Source of the DNA: a virus | Strand: one strand, 5' to 3' | IMG/VR virus record: IMGVR_UViG_3300025759_000098 | Span: 1 to 61,584 of that record | DNA: 61,584 bases | Part shown: positions 25,766-36,500 of the stretch, in pieces | How the letters are laid out: each line of letters opens with the position of its first letter | Position numbering within the stretch: position 1 is the first letter of the stretch | The notes under the pieces: generated by a model | What the model saw: the letters and a program-made list of their open reading frames with translations, nothing else | What the model was told of the DNA's origin: nothing | Databases searched by the model: none | Translations under genes and position numbers: made by a program

Positions 25766-26317
25766 ATGAATATATATACAACAAACTCAATAACTACAGT
25801 TGACATAGATATTAACACTGGTATTTTAGACCAACCAAATATTTTTCCTCCGTTAAGTAATTATTTTTTAACAATTACACCTAACGTAGGAGAAGATATA
25901 GCTGCTAAATTTTTTAGATGTGGACCTGGTACTATACCGTTAGAATTAGCTATGCAAGGAGACCCAGATAGTCACACGCAGTTTCCCTCTAAATTTGAAT
26001 GGAGAATGCCCTCAAATGTAATTAACCAACCTGTGGCTTACCACAAAATAGTTTTACAAGACTCTGAAAATCCAACTAATGATCCTAATTTTACAGGAGG
26101 TGGTACTAATCAAGTTTATGTTTGGATATATTTTGGTAGTCCTATTTTAACGACAACTACAGCTCTTGAACCATTTATATGGACACAAACGTCAAACCAT
26201 TTAACAAGTGTTGACATAGATTATGATCCTGATCCTTTAACTTTAAATGATGTTTTACAACCAGGATCTGTAGGATCTTCTACTTCTGTAGGTACTATTA
26301 ACACTATAACTATATAA
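25766..26317 (+). CDS. Tail-region beta-rich protein
   Basis: 183 residues with mostly strands and many Pro, Asn and Thr: NIYTTNSITTVDIDINTGIL, NYFLTITPNVGEDIAAKFFR, YHKIVLQDSENPTNDPNF and VWIYFGSPILTTTT. No signal peptide, coiled coil or catalytic motif. It lies between the tail hub and a longer beta-rich protein with only a base or so between genes. Appendage or baseplate-like subunit is a positional guess. Confidence 0.68.
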   Translation: MNIYTTNSITTVDIDINTGILDQPNIFPPLSNYFLTITPNVGEDIAAKFFRCGPGTIPLELAMQGDPDSHTQFPSKFEWRMPSNVINQPVAYHKIVLQDSENPTNDPNFTGGGTNQVYVWIYFGSPILTTTTALEPFIWTQTSNHLTSVDIDYDPDPLTLNDVLQPGSVGSSTSVGTINTITI

Positions 26318-26318
26318 C

Positions 26319-27566
26319 ATGGCTACAACTACAACTATATCAAGAGAGGGTCAAACTAAAACTATTAAAATAACAGGCGTACCTAATACTATGTTTGAGT
26401 TTTATGTAAAACAAGGTTCTAATTATTATAATTTTAATACCGAAAGTTTTACTTCTAGTATAAGTATACTTAAAAAACAAACAATACCAGCTAAAGGTTT
26501 ATACACTGTAGATGTTGTTATACCAACAGTAACTTCTGACACTAAATATGATTTTTTTATAACACCTATAGGTGGTGCTAAATTAAACATAGAAACTACT
26601 GCTGATTTAAAAATAGGTACATTGTACCAAAAAGGCACTGCTACATTAACGGTTACAACAACTGACGATACAACTCTTAGTATAGCTAGTGCTTTAACAG
26701 GTGGCACAGCTACAACTGCTGGAGCAACAGTTTCTCAATCAGGAGCTATAACAGAAGCTAGTGGTAATCTTGTTTATTTACATAGTATACCAACTTGGAA
26801 CTCATCAACAGGTGGTGCTTGGACAAACAGTAGAAAAGTTACACAAACTATAGTTCATGGTCATGGAACCGTGTGGCACGTAGAAGATGGAACTAATATA
26901 ACCACAGGGCTATCTGTTACTGGCGTGGGTATAATAGACGAAATAACAGTGTCAGCTATTAGTGGTAATAAAGTAACTTTATCTGCTGCTCAAAATTTAA
27001 AACCAGGACAAGAATTAGTTTTTACACCTAGCCAATGGGAGTTTTCGTCTATATTTGCTAAGGCAAATCCAAATGAAAGACAGTCTGGAACAACTTCTAT
27101 TTCATTTACAAACGAGGTTAACGTCGCAAAGGTAGGTATAGCTAATTTAACTGTAGAGCTTGATGTAGACGAGTATGTTAGTATAAAGCCGAACGCTTTT
27201 CCGGTAAATGTTAATTGTCCGGTTGGTACTACTATTGAAATAGACTGTAAAGCAGAGTGTACTAATTTTTTTAATAAGCTAGGTGATTTAGACCAAAACA
27301 CTAAAACTTTTAAAGTTCAATCTATTCCAGCTCACGCTACTTCTAGCGCAGCTATAAGGATGGCTGATACCTCTATAATAGGAACAATATCAAAAGCAGC
27401 AGACGAAGCGTTTGGTAGTGCTGGCGTTGGTATAATAGAGTATACTCCCCATGCAAGTATGATACCAGGAGACACAGATGTTTTTTATTACAAAACAGTA
27501 GATGCCCAGTCATCACCACAAACAAGTTCATTAACACAAGGTAAAGTAACCGTAACAATAGTATAA
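26319..27566 (+). CDS. Tail appendage-like Thr-rich protein
   Basis: 415 residues, Thr/Gly/Ser-rich and strand-dominated: ISREGQTKTIKITGVPNTMF at the start, then repeated Ig-like segments (YTVDVVIPTVTSDTKYDFFI; GTATLTVTTTDDTTLSIASA), a fibre-like middle (GLSVTGVGIIDEITVSAISG) and ADEAFGSAGVGIIEYTPHAS near the end. It resembles repetitive Ig-like appendage proteins. Starts one base after the previous gene and stops one base before the next. Structural; precise place in the virion unknown. Confidence 0.7.
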   Translation: MATTTTISREGQTKTIKITGVPNTMFEFYVKQGSNYYNFNTESFTSSISILKKQTIPAKGLYTVDVVIPTVTSDTKYDFFITPIGGAKLNIETTADLKIGTLYQKGTATLTVTTTDDTTLSIASALTGGTATTAGATVSQSGAITEASGNLVYLHSIPTWNSSTGGAWTNSRKVTQTIVHGHGTVWHVEDGTNITTGLSVTGVGIIDEITVSAISGNKVTLSAAQNLKPGQELVFTPSQWEFSSIFAKANPNERQSGTTSISFTNEVNVAKVGIANLTVELDVDEYVSIKPNAFPVNVNCPVGTTIEIDCKAECTNFFNKLGDLDQNTKTFKVQSIPAHATSSAAIRMADTSIIGTISKAADEAFGSAGVGIIEYTPHASMIPGDTDVFYYKTVDAQSSPQTSSLTQGKVTVTIV

Positions 27567-27567
27567 T

Positions 27568-27918
27568 ATGCCAGTAACTACATTAACATTTTCTAATGAC
27601 ATAAACGTTTCAGTACAGATAGGTGATATAATTTACTACGCACCATCTAGTACAGTAAGTGTTCCACACCAAGAATTAGTAGGTAATATAATTCAATTTG
27701 GTGTAGTAACTGATATTGATAACAACGATATAATAGTTACGCACGCATCAAACGTAAATCCACCTGGAGCAAACGATTTCATTATGTTTGCTAAAGACAG
27801 ATCTGTTAACATGTCTAGTCTTTTAGGTTACTTTGCGGAGTTTAGAATTAGAAACAACTCAACAAGTAAGTCAGAAATGTACAGTTTGTCCGTGGACGTC
27901 ACGGAGAGTAGTAAATAA
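27568..27918 (+). CDS. Small beta-barrel-like virion protein
   Basis: 116 residues. SNDINVSVQIGDIIYYAPSS, GNIIQFGVVTDIDNNDIIVT and NDFIMFAKDRSVNMSSLLGY, with MYSLSVDVTESSK at the end, suggest a small beta-barrel. It starts in TAATATGCCAGTA, identical to the start of the tail hub C-terminal gene at 21939 although the encoded proteins differ. No function recognised; tail accessory subunit by position. Confidence 0.68.
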   Translation: MPVTTLTFSNDINVSVQIGDIIYYAPSSTVSVPHQELVGNIIQFGVVTDIDNNDIIVTHASNVNPPGANDFIMFAKDRSVNMSSLLGYFAEFRIRNNSTSKSEMYSLSVDVTESSK

Positions 27919-27961
27919 TTTTAAAAAAGTGTGACTATATAGGTGAAATATAATTTAATCT

Positions 27962-28408
27962 ATGGAGTTAAAAACAAGAGAGCATATAGAAGAACTACAA
28001 AAGTTTTTAATATCTATTGCTGACAATGAAAATATAATAGCAGACGGCGGTAATATAGTTTATCGTGAAAAGTTTAAATACAAACATACCTTTGCAGATG
28101 GTATTTACGTTAGAGAAATGACCATTGAAAAAGACGAAGTAATAATTGGAGCCATACATAAACACTTACATGTGTGGTTTTTATTATCTGGAAACATAAC
28201 TGTTTTAACAGAGGGTAAATTAAAAGAATATCAGGCACCATGTACTGTCTTATCTGAACCAGGAGTCAAAAGAGTTATATATGGAAATGAAGAATCTGTG
28301 TTTGTTAACGTACATAAAAATCCAACTAACACGCAAGATATTAAAGAACTAGAAGAACAAATAGTAGCTTTAAATTACAATGAATATGAAGAATACATTA
28401 AAAAATAA
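27962..28408 (+). CDS. Cupin-like protein
   Basis: 148 residues. GAIHKHLHVWFLLSGNITVL at about residues 62-81 and GVKRVIYGNEESVFVNVHKN near 105-124 match the two cupin motifs (His-x-His, Gly, then a second His), so a metal-binding cupin barrel is likely. The N-terminus is a helix (TREHIEELQKFLISIADNEN) and the C-terminus another. Related small cupin-fold proteins occur among phage tail and head genes, but whether it is an enzyme or a structural subunit is not known. It follows a 43-nt gap with an A/T leader. Confidence 0.7.
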   Translation: MELKTREHIEELQKFLISIADNENIIADGGNIVYREKFKYKHTFADGIYVREMTIEKDEVIIGAIHKHLHVWFLLSGNITVLTEGKLKEYQAPCTVLSEPGVKRVIYGNEESVFVNVHKNPTNTQDIKELEEQIVALNYNEYEEYIKK

Positions 28409-28414
28409 TACATT

Positions 28415-29023
28415 ATGAGTTTTGCAGTAGTAGCAGTAGCAGGTGCGGTATTAGGCGCCGGTAAAATGATAAAAGGTGGTATAGATAAGTCTAAGGCTAG
28501 AAAAAGACAGAACGCCGCTAAAGAACAGTTAGAAGCACAGATGGATGAGTACATGAATCAAGAAGTTAAAAATCCTTATGAAGGTATGGAAAACATGTCT
28601 GAAGACCTTACTGTTGATACAAAGGCAGCTGAGTTTGCAGCGCAAAAATCTGAACAAGCTAGAGCAGACACAATGGGTAGTTTAGCGGCTTCCGCAGGTT
28701 CTAGTGGTATAGCAGCTTTAGCACAGTCTATGGCTAACCAAGCTACACAAGAAGCACAGGCGGCATCACAGTCTATAGCTAGTCAAGAACAAGCTAATCA
28801 AGCAGCAGAAAGAGCTGAAGCTGGTAATATACAAGAAAAAATGAGACAAGGTGAAATAATGGTTCAAAATATTAAAGACCAGAAAATGGGTACTAGAATG
28901 GGTATGACACAACAAGAGATGGCAGCTGAACAACAAAACATGGCTGATGCAGATGCTTTGATGGCCAGTGGTATGAGCGACATAGGCTCTGCTGTCGGTG
29001 GAATGGATTTTGGAAAAGAATAA
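28415..29023 (+). CDS. Internal virion/ejection protein, alanine-rich
   Basis: 202 residues. FAVVAVAGAVLGAGKMIKGG is a short hydrophobic, glycine-containing N-terminal segment able to cross a membrane. The rest is a long Ala/Gln/Met-rich helical region (AAEFAAQKSEQARADTMGSL; AGSSGIAALAQSMANQATQE). This architecture matches internal core proteins of T7- and crAss-like podoviruses that are ejected with DNA to form a conduit. It starts directly before the other internal protein gene. Confidence 0.77.
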   Translation: MSFAVVAVAGAVLGAGKMIKGGIDKSKARKRQNAAKEQLEAQMDEYMNQEVKNPYEGMENMSEDLTVDTKAAEFAAQKSEQARADTMGSLAASAGSSGIAALAQSMANQATQEAQAASQSIASQEQANQAAERAEAGNIQEKMRQGEIMVQNIKDQKMGTRMGMTQQEMAAEQQNMADADALMASGMSDIGSAVGGMDFGKE

Positions 29024-29037
29024 ATAAAATATAAAAA

Positions 29038-30492
29038 ATGGCAGAAGATAATTACACTCCAAGACTTACAGGCATAGGTGCTAGCACGCAACAACAGTTG
29101 TTAACAGGTGCTTATAATATAGCTAGAGCTAACGCCCCTAGATATGACACTTTAAATTTAATAGGACAAGGTATTGAGTCTTTTTCTAAAGAAGTAGAAA
29201 ACCGTAGAGCTGATAATAAAGCAAAGAAAGATTTAATTATTGGTAAGATAGATGGTATAGTAGACGGCATATACGAAAAAGGTGGTAGTATGCCACAGGG
29301 ATATTATGACCAAGCTTATGACTATGCTAATCAATTAAGGGAAGAATACATACTAGCTGAAGAATCAGGAGATAAAAAAAGAGCTGCTCAAATAAGAGGG
29401 CAGCTAAATACATTTTCTACCTCTGTACAAACTACTAAAAAATCTTTAGAACAATATGGTGAAACTTGGAGAGAAGATGCTTTGATACCTAAAGAAAACA
29501 TGACGCCAGGTCAATTAAATGTATTAAATTCTTTTACAGAAGGAAATGCTGTTTTAATTGATGGTGTTTTTCAATGGAAAAATAATAATTACGATCCAAA
29601 TAATCCTAACTCAAAAGAATATTTTACAGAAAAAGATCTTGACAAAGCGCTTCCACTTAGAGACGACATAACAAAAGAAGCGTATTTAAAAAACAATAAC
29701 GCGGTGTTAGAAAATAGAGAAAAATGGTTAAATGGCGAAGGTGGTGATTTTGATTACAGATCAAATTACAATAAGAACATGAAGCTTATAGACAACTCTA
29801 TTCAAACAAACGGTATACAATCTTTATTATATGATGATGTAACAGGCCAGGGATCTTTTGCTAGCACTTTTGAAGGTGACACACCACATCCTGATTATAC
29901 AAACTTCTTTGAAAACATGATGACTGAAGACGGTTTGAAAAATGTTAAAGCAATAGGTCTTTACGATAATTCAGGAGATGGTATTATTGGTTACGAAGAT
30001 TTTATTGATATGAGTGTTATACCTGGTTATTCTGAGATGGATACAGATGGTACGCCTGGTATATCTAATGCTGAGTTAATAGCGGCAATTGAAAAAGATC
30101 CTAGTCTAGAAGATAAATTAAAAGACTTAGTTGCACCAAAAATAAAAGACGCTTTATTAAACATAGATAACCCTAGCTACGACGAAAACACAACAAAAAA
30201 ATTGTTAAATGATTTTTTAACTAACAGACAGCGTCAAATGTTTTATGGTGGTGATTCTGAAACTTATAAAACTTTAGTTCCAAATCCTGGCGGTAGAAGT
30301 GCTGATAGTGAAAATTATTACAGAAAAGGTAAGCTTTATATCAACGGAGAAGAAATAACATCTTTAGAACAGTACACGAAAATGGGTGGTAGTTATACAC
30401 ACTTAAAAGACCAAGGTTATATTTGGGATGATAACGATGGCAAGTGGAAACAAACTAAATCATTTACCAAACCGAGTAAAGTAAAATATTAA
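29038..30492 (+). CDS. Internal virion protein with paired calcium-binding loops
   Basis: 484 residues. The N-terminal half is helical (NIARANAPRYDTLNLIGQGI). Around residues 310-346 there are two loops matching EF-hand/dockerin-type calcium sites: DNSGDGIIGYED (D310, S312, D314, I317, D321) and DTDGTPGISNAE (D335, D337, I342, E346), 25 residues apart. The C-terminus is strand-rich and basic. It sits between a probable ejection protein and the giant virion protein, so it is likely an internal or tail-tip component; the loops would make it sensitive to seawater calcium (inference). Confidence 0.7.
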   Translation: MAEDNYTPRLTGIGASTQQQLLTGAYNIARANAPRYDTLNLIGQGIESFSKEVENRRADNKAKKDLIIGKIDGIVDGIYEKGGSMPQGYYDQAYDYANQLREEYILAEESGDKKRAAQIRGQLNTFSTSVQTTKKSLEQYGETWREDALIPKENMTPGQLNVLNSFTEGNAVLIDGVFQWKNNNYDPNNPNSKEYFTEKDLDKALPLRDDITKEAYLKNNNAVLENREKWLNGEGGDFDYRSNYNKNMKLIDNSIQTNGIQSLLYDDVTGQGSFASTFEGDTPHPDYTNFFENMMTEDGLKNVKAIGLYDNSGDGIIGYEDFIDMSVIPGYSEMDTDGTPGISNAELIAAIEKDPSLEDKLKDLVAPKIKDALLNIDNPSYDENTTKKLLNDFLTNRQRQMFYGGDSETYKTLVPNPGGRSADSENYYRKGKLYINGEEITSLEQYTKMGGSYTHLKDQGYIWDDNDGKWKQTKSFTKPSKVKY

Positions 30493-30502
30493 AATTAAAT
30501 AA

Positions 30503-33500
30503 ATGAGTACAGAGTTTTTATATAGCGGACTGGTTGAAGACAATCTTACCGATAGATCTTTTGAAGATTTTAAAAATCATTATTCTAATGAAGGTAATCA
30601 AAAATATCTTTACAATGGACTTATTGGAGATGGTAGTTTTAAAGGTAGTTTTCAAGACTTTAAAAATAAATATTTTCCTGGCACGGTAAGTACTCAGCCA
30701 CAAACAACAACTTCATCACGTAAAAAATCAACTAAAACAAAACAACCAGAACAACCAGAACAACAAGAACCTACTTTTGTAAATGAAGATTTTTGGAAAA
30801 CACAAAAGTACGCTAGAGAAGACTACATACGTAAAGATGGTAAATGGTACTACAAAAATCCAAAAAGCGGTAAAGAAGTAGAAATATCTAAAATATCACC
30901 AAATCAAAAGCAAGCAAACTCTGGAACTATACAACGTTACGAGGAACTTGAAAAAGAACGTAAAGCAGAGCTTGAATATAAAAAATCTAAATTAGAATTA
31001 GAGCAAGAGGTATTAAGTGGAAAAGAAAACAAAACAGAAGAAGATATACAAAAACAATTAGAGCTTGAAAATCAATTAAATTCATTAGATCAACAATCTA
31101 CTTCGGATGAAAACAAAAAGCTTTTAGAAAACAAAAAGCTAGGTAGTATAAAAATGCGTGAAGTAACAAAAGATATTACCGAACTAGATGACGAAGACTC
31201 AATAGCTTTGTTAAACAAACAGTACGCTGAATACGGTTTTACTTTTAGAGTTGATGAAGATTTTGAAGATAAAGTACTTGTAACTTCTATATACAATGAA
31301 AATGGAGAGTTAAAGCAAACGCAAGAGTACTTTACTTTTGACCAAGGGTTTTTCATGGATGATGACGAGGCTAATAGTGCAGAAGCAAAACGTATGGATA
31401 ATTGGATGCGTAGCCGTGCTGTTAAAGGTACAAGTGCAAAAACGTTGCAAAGCACCTTTGCTGAAGATAAAACAGATGAACAAAGAAAAGAAGAGGGTAG
31501 TAATAGCATAAGTAAAAATATTAGAGACGATGAAACTACGAAGTATATAAATAACAATAGAAGTAACATACCTTTTAAACTTAGTGATTTTGACAAAGAT
31601 AATTTACCAGAAGGTCTTGAAAAAATAGTAAATGATTATTGGGATGGTGATATAGATGCTTTGCTAGAATATATGTATGGTCATAAGTATACCTCTACAA
31701 TAGTAGAAGGTAAGAGTAGTATGCCTGTTAAAGATAGAAGTGATAAATACTTAAAAGGTTCTAAACAAGAACAAGTGCAATATTTTGGAGGTGGAACTAT
31801 GATAAATTACGATGGATTTAATAAAGACACTTCAAGAAAAAAAGATATAGAACAAGGTATATTAAACTATGCTATATCTCAATGGCAAAAAGAAAATCCA
31901 GGCGTTGAGTTTGATCAAAAAAACCCAGAGCATTACGGAAGTGTAAAAGAAATTCAAAGTGTAGCCGAGCAAGAATGGCAGAATTTATCTAAACCTGAGA
32001 ACGAAGAGGTTATGCTTGAAAGTGACATTTATAAAAATATTATAGAAACATCAGCAGCAACCATTAAGGCTAGTGATATACGGAAAAATATTAAGGATTA
32101 TGTTGAGGATCAAGATGGTAATGCGTTTTCTAGAGGTGTTTCTCAATTAATGTCTGGTGAGGCAGCTACAAAAGAGTTTGACGCGTTACAAGAAAAATCT
32201 AAAAAATTATTAAACGAAAAATCCGCTATTGAAGAGTCTATAACTGTTTCTGACACAAAATTAAAAGAAACATTAAAGTGGTTTGAGAACAACGATATAA
32301 AAGCTCAAATAGAAGAAATACGTAATAAAAAATATACTACACAACAAGAAGTTGACGCGGCTCAAGATAAAATAGAGACATTACAAAATACTTATAATTC
32401 AAAAATCAAAGATTATAACGATGCGAAGTTTGAAATGGAGCAATCTGTTATAGCTGCTAAAACTTTACAAAGAGAGTTTGTTGATGTTATAGAAGACAGA
32501 GAGGATTTTGAGGAAATATCTAAGTATCTTAATCAAAATTATCAATGGGGTACTATGACGGTAGAAGCGCTTGGTGATGCTGGTGCTGATTTACTTCAAT
32601 CTTTAGGTACTGCCGTAGAAGTTGTTGCCAACCTACCTGGTCTTGTTAATAGAGAGTTTGCTAGAACTTTACTAGATTATGGCGCGGCAAATCCTGACTC
32701 TGCTATAGGTGGTTTTATAAACTCACCAACCGTTACAAGTGGTTTACGAGGTGTTGAAAAAGTAGGTGACGCGATGACAAATAGTAGATTTGACGATGAT
32801 CCTACTACTAGATCTTTACCACAAAAACTCCACGATGCTATTGATAAGTTTCAAGAGTCTAATATAATGAACGTTGCTGATCCAACTGCTTTTGGTGATA
32901 TAGATGGGTGGGGAGATTTTGGTAAATGGACATCTACTATGTTGGCTAGTCAAGCTCCACAGCTTGCTATGATTATAGCTAGTGGTGGTTCTTCTGCATT
33001 AACTCAATCTGCTTTATTAACTGCTAGCGCTGCGGGCTCAAAGTTTTCTGGTATGGAAGAACAAAGAGACTTATACCTTCAGACTGGAGGTTTATATGGA
33101 AAAGATTATAGCTTTGGTAACATGATACTTAGTAGTACTGCAGTTGGTTTGGCTGAAGCCTTATCTGAAAGAGTAACAATAGGACAGCTTAAAAATGTTT
33201 CAAAAGCATTAAAAAGATCTAACTTAGAGCTAATTGAAGCAGGAGCTAAAGGTGTTAAAAGAGGTTTTAATAAAGAGTTTATAGGAGGTTATACTAAACA
33301 CATGATGAACACTGTGTTTAATCCTAAATTAATGCTTGCCGCCGGGTACGATAGACTTCAAGAGGGTGTATCTGAATCTTTAGCTACTATGTCTGAAAAT
33401 TTAGTAGATATATTCAACGGTGAAGATGTTAGTATATTTGACAACGTTGATCAAGCTTTCGTAAGTGGAACTATAATGTCTCAAGCTATTAATACTCCAG

Positions 33501-36500
33501 TAGTGTTTAATCACATGGCCGCTCCTTTTAGATCAGTTAATACTCAAAGTATACTAGATAGAAACACAGCGCGTATGGACCAGTTGTTACAAGAGATACA
33601 TTTATACAACAATAACCCAGCTAAAGAACAAGAGCTTATTAACGAATACAAAGACTTGAAAGAAGAGTCTATGAGAGTCATGGAGCTGGATGTTAAGAGA
33701 GTTGATGCTATGACTGAGTTTGAAAAAGGTAAACTTATAGAAGTACATAAAAACACAAATAGATTAAAAAAAGAAGTTAATGATTTACAAAAGAAACTTG
33801 ACAGCGGCGAAATAACGCAAGAGCAAGCTAACCAACAGTACAAAGATTTAGAAAACCAATTTAAACGTATCGATAGTCAAAAGCAACAAATATTAGACAA
33901 GTATGATGTAAACTTTATAAATACTACTTATGAAAAAACCATGAATAGTATGAGGCAAAGAGCTAAAGAAATAAGCGATGCTTCTGGCGCTAGTATAAAT
34001 ATAAACATCCAAGAAGGTAACGATGGAACTTTTACGCAGTGGCAAATAGAAAACGGAGGTTATACAGTTACTGAAAGTGATGCTAACGGAAACCCGACTA
34101 GAATTATAATGAAAGAAAATACTAGAAAGGGTAAAATTAAAGAGTTTAAAAACCAATTAAACGATCCTAATTTAACAAACAAAGAAAGATCTGCAATTGA
34201 AAGTAATTTAAAAGTTTTAGAAAGTGGTGTTGACGTAGGTATGGATATAAACCAGTACAACCAAATAATGAACGACTCAAGTAATTATGGTTCGTTTGTT
34301 CCTAAGTACGATAACGATGGGAATTACATAGGTCAAGAAATATTTATAAATAAAAATGCCGCTCACGATGGTGGAGAGTTTTCTATAGCTGCTCACGAGT
34401 TCATGCATGGTATGTTGTACTCTACGTTAAAAGGAGATATGAGAACTCAAAACGCTTTAACTAATACTATTTTAAATACATTAGAACAAAAAGGTGTTAA
34501 GGTACCAGAAGGTGTTATGAACAAAATAAATTCATACGCACAAGACGGCACAAGAGGAGAGGAGATAATGACAGTTTTATCACAAGCTATTAGTGATGGT
34601 GATATTAAGCTACCTAAGACTGCTTTAGGAGGGTTTAAAAACTTTTTCCGTAGATATGGTTATAATCATCAAGGAGCTGCTATAGAGTTTGATACAGATC
34701 AAGACATAATAAACTTCTTAAAAGATTATACTTACTCTATGAAAAACAACAAGCAGAACAAAGCTTTAACAAACATGTTTATTCATGGTGCTTCTGGTAA
34801 GCTTATAGAGAAACAACAACGTTATAGAGACCTAAGAAAAAAGTATAGAGAAAATGCAGCCGAAAGAAACAATCAAGCTATGTTTTCTAAAAACGTAGAA
34901 CAAGTAATAAAAAGCCAACCTGACTTAATGTCAGAGATAGACTCTCTTGTTAAGAACGCAGACGGCACACCAAAATATAAAACTCAAAATGAATTTATAA
35001 ATTCTATAGATGGTGGTGAAGCTTATAATTTAATAACAAATACTAAAAAGCTAGATGGTTTAATTCAAGCTGGTATTATGGCACAGGGCATAAATACGCC
35101 TCAAGCTATAGGTGAGTTTACTAGAAACGTAAAAGATAAACTAGGTGAGAGATTATTAAAGAACTTTGACCCAGCTAAAAACGATAGTTTGTTTGGTTGG
35201 TTAACTGGTGTCTCAGGTGGTGCTGGGCAATCAATTATTTACAGAGCAAAAGGTGATGTAATGGTTGATTATAAAAAACAATTACAAACTACTTCTGCTG
35301 ACGTAGGTGTAAGAACTGATACCGGCGAAACAATAGGTACTCAGTTTGAAGCAGATGTAGATACTGATGTACAAGCTTTTGAAAATGAAATTATAATACC
35401 AGGTTCTAATGTTAGAGTTGATAAAAATCAAACTGATGTAGTATTTTTAGAAAGTGTAAATGCAAAAGTTACTAAAACAAAAATAGATAATATAGTACAA
35501 GACTCTGGTATAAACTTAAAAGGACTTACATACAACGGTACAAAGAAAATGCTAGTACAGCATGATGGTGGTAAACCAAAGTCAAAGCGTAAACCTACTG
35601 GTCCTTTATATGGCGCTCTTCAATCAACTAGTAATTTGTTCGGTGTTGACCCATTACGTATAATAAAAGAACAAGATTTAACAGCCACGCAAAGAGAACT
35701 TGCTAGAGATTTTATAAAAGAAAATACACAACAGTTAATAGATATGTTACCTGAAGGAGAAAACAGAAGTGGTGATGCGACAGGTGTTGCTAATACTGTT
35801 TTAAAAGAATTTTACGTTGAAGGCGAAAGAATATCAATGGCTGAAAGTGGTAGTGCTAAGGGTAAAAAGAGACAAACAAAAAGAGACAACATAACGACAC
35901 AAGAGTTTATAGAGTTTTTTAATAAGCCAGGTACAAAATCAGATGGAGCAATAAGAGCTTTAATAGTGCAATCGGCAACAATAGCTTCTAATCAGGCAAT
36001 AAGACAAAATGCTATAGAAAAATCTACTGATCCATTTAGTGACATAGCACTAGTTGGAGATGGTAAGTCTGCTGTTATGTTTAGTAAAAGAAATAATATA
36101 CCTAATTTAAAAAATGCTGATAAAATACCTAACTACAAAAGATTAGGCGCTTTTGATGCAAGACTAAACGAACAAAAAAGAAATATATTTTGGAACAGAG
36201 TAGAACAATTAGCTGGTACCATATCTGCTAACAACGCTGTTCCACTTAGAAACAAACAAGGTGATATTGTTAATGAAGATTTATCTAGACGATCTATAAA
36301 AGAAATGGTAACTGATGTTTATAGAGACGTATTTACACAGTCGGAAATAAATGAATTAGCTGATAGTATTTATGATGTTGTTTCTTCTAAGTCCTTAAAA
36401 TACAGCGTTGAGATTGAAGGTAAAATTAAAAACAGAACACCCAAGCTTAACAAGGATGGAAGTTATAGTGTGGAACAGCAAGGTGCTATAGTAGAAGCTC

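Noticed and set aside
31090-31596. Long open frame on the minus strand inside the giant gene
   Set aside because: It is antisense to a clear coding region, with Ser/Leu/Phe-rich composition expected from reversing Lys/Glu-rich codons; no leader or domain.
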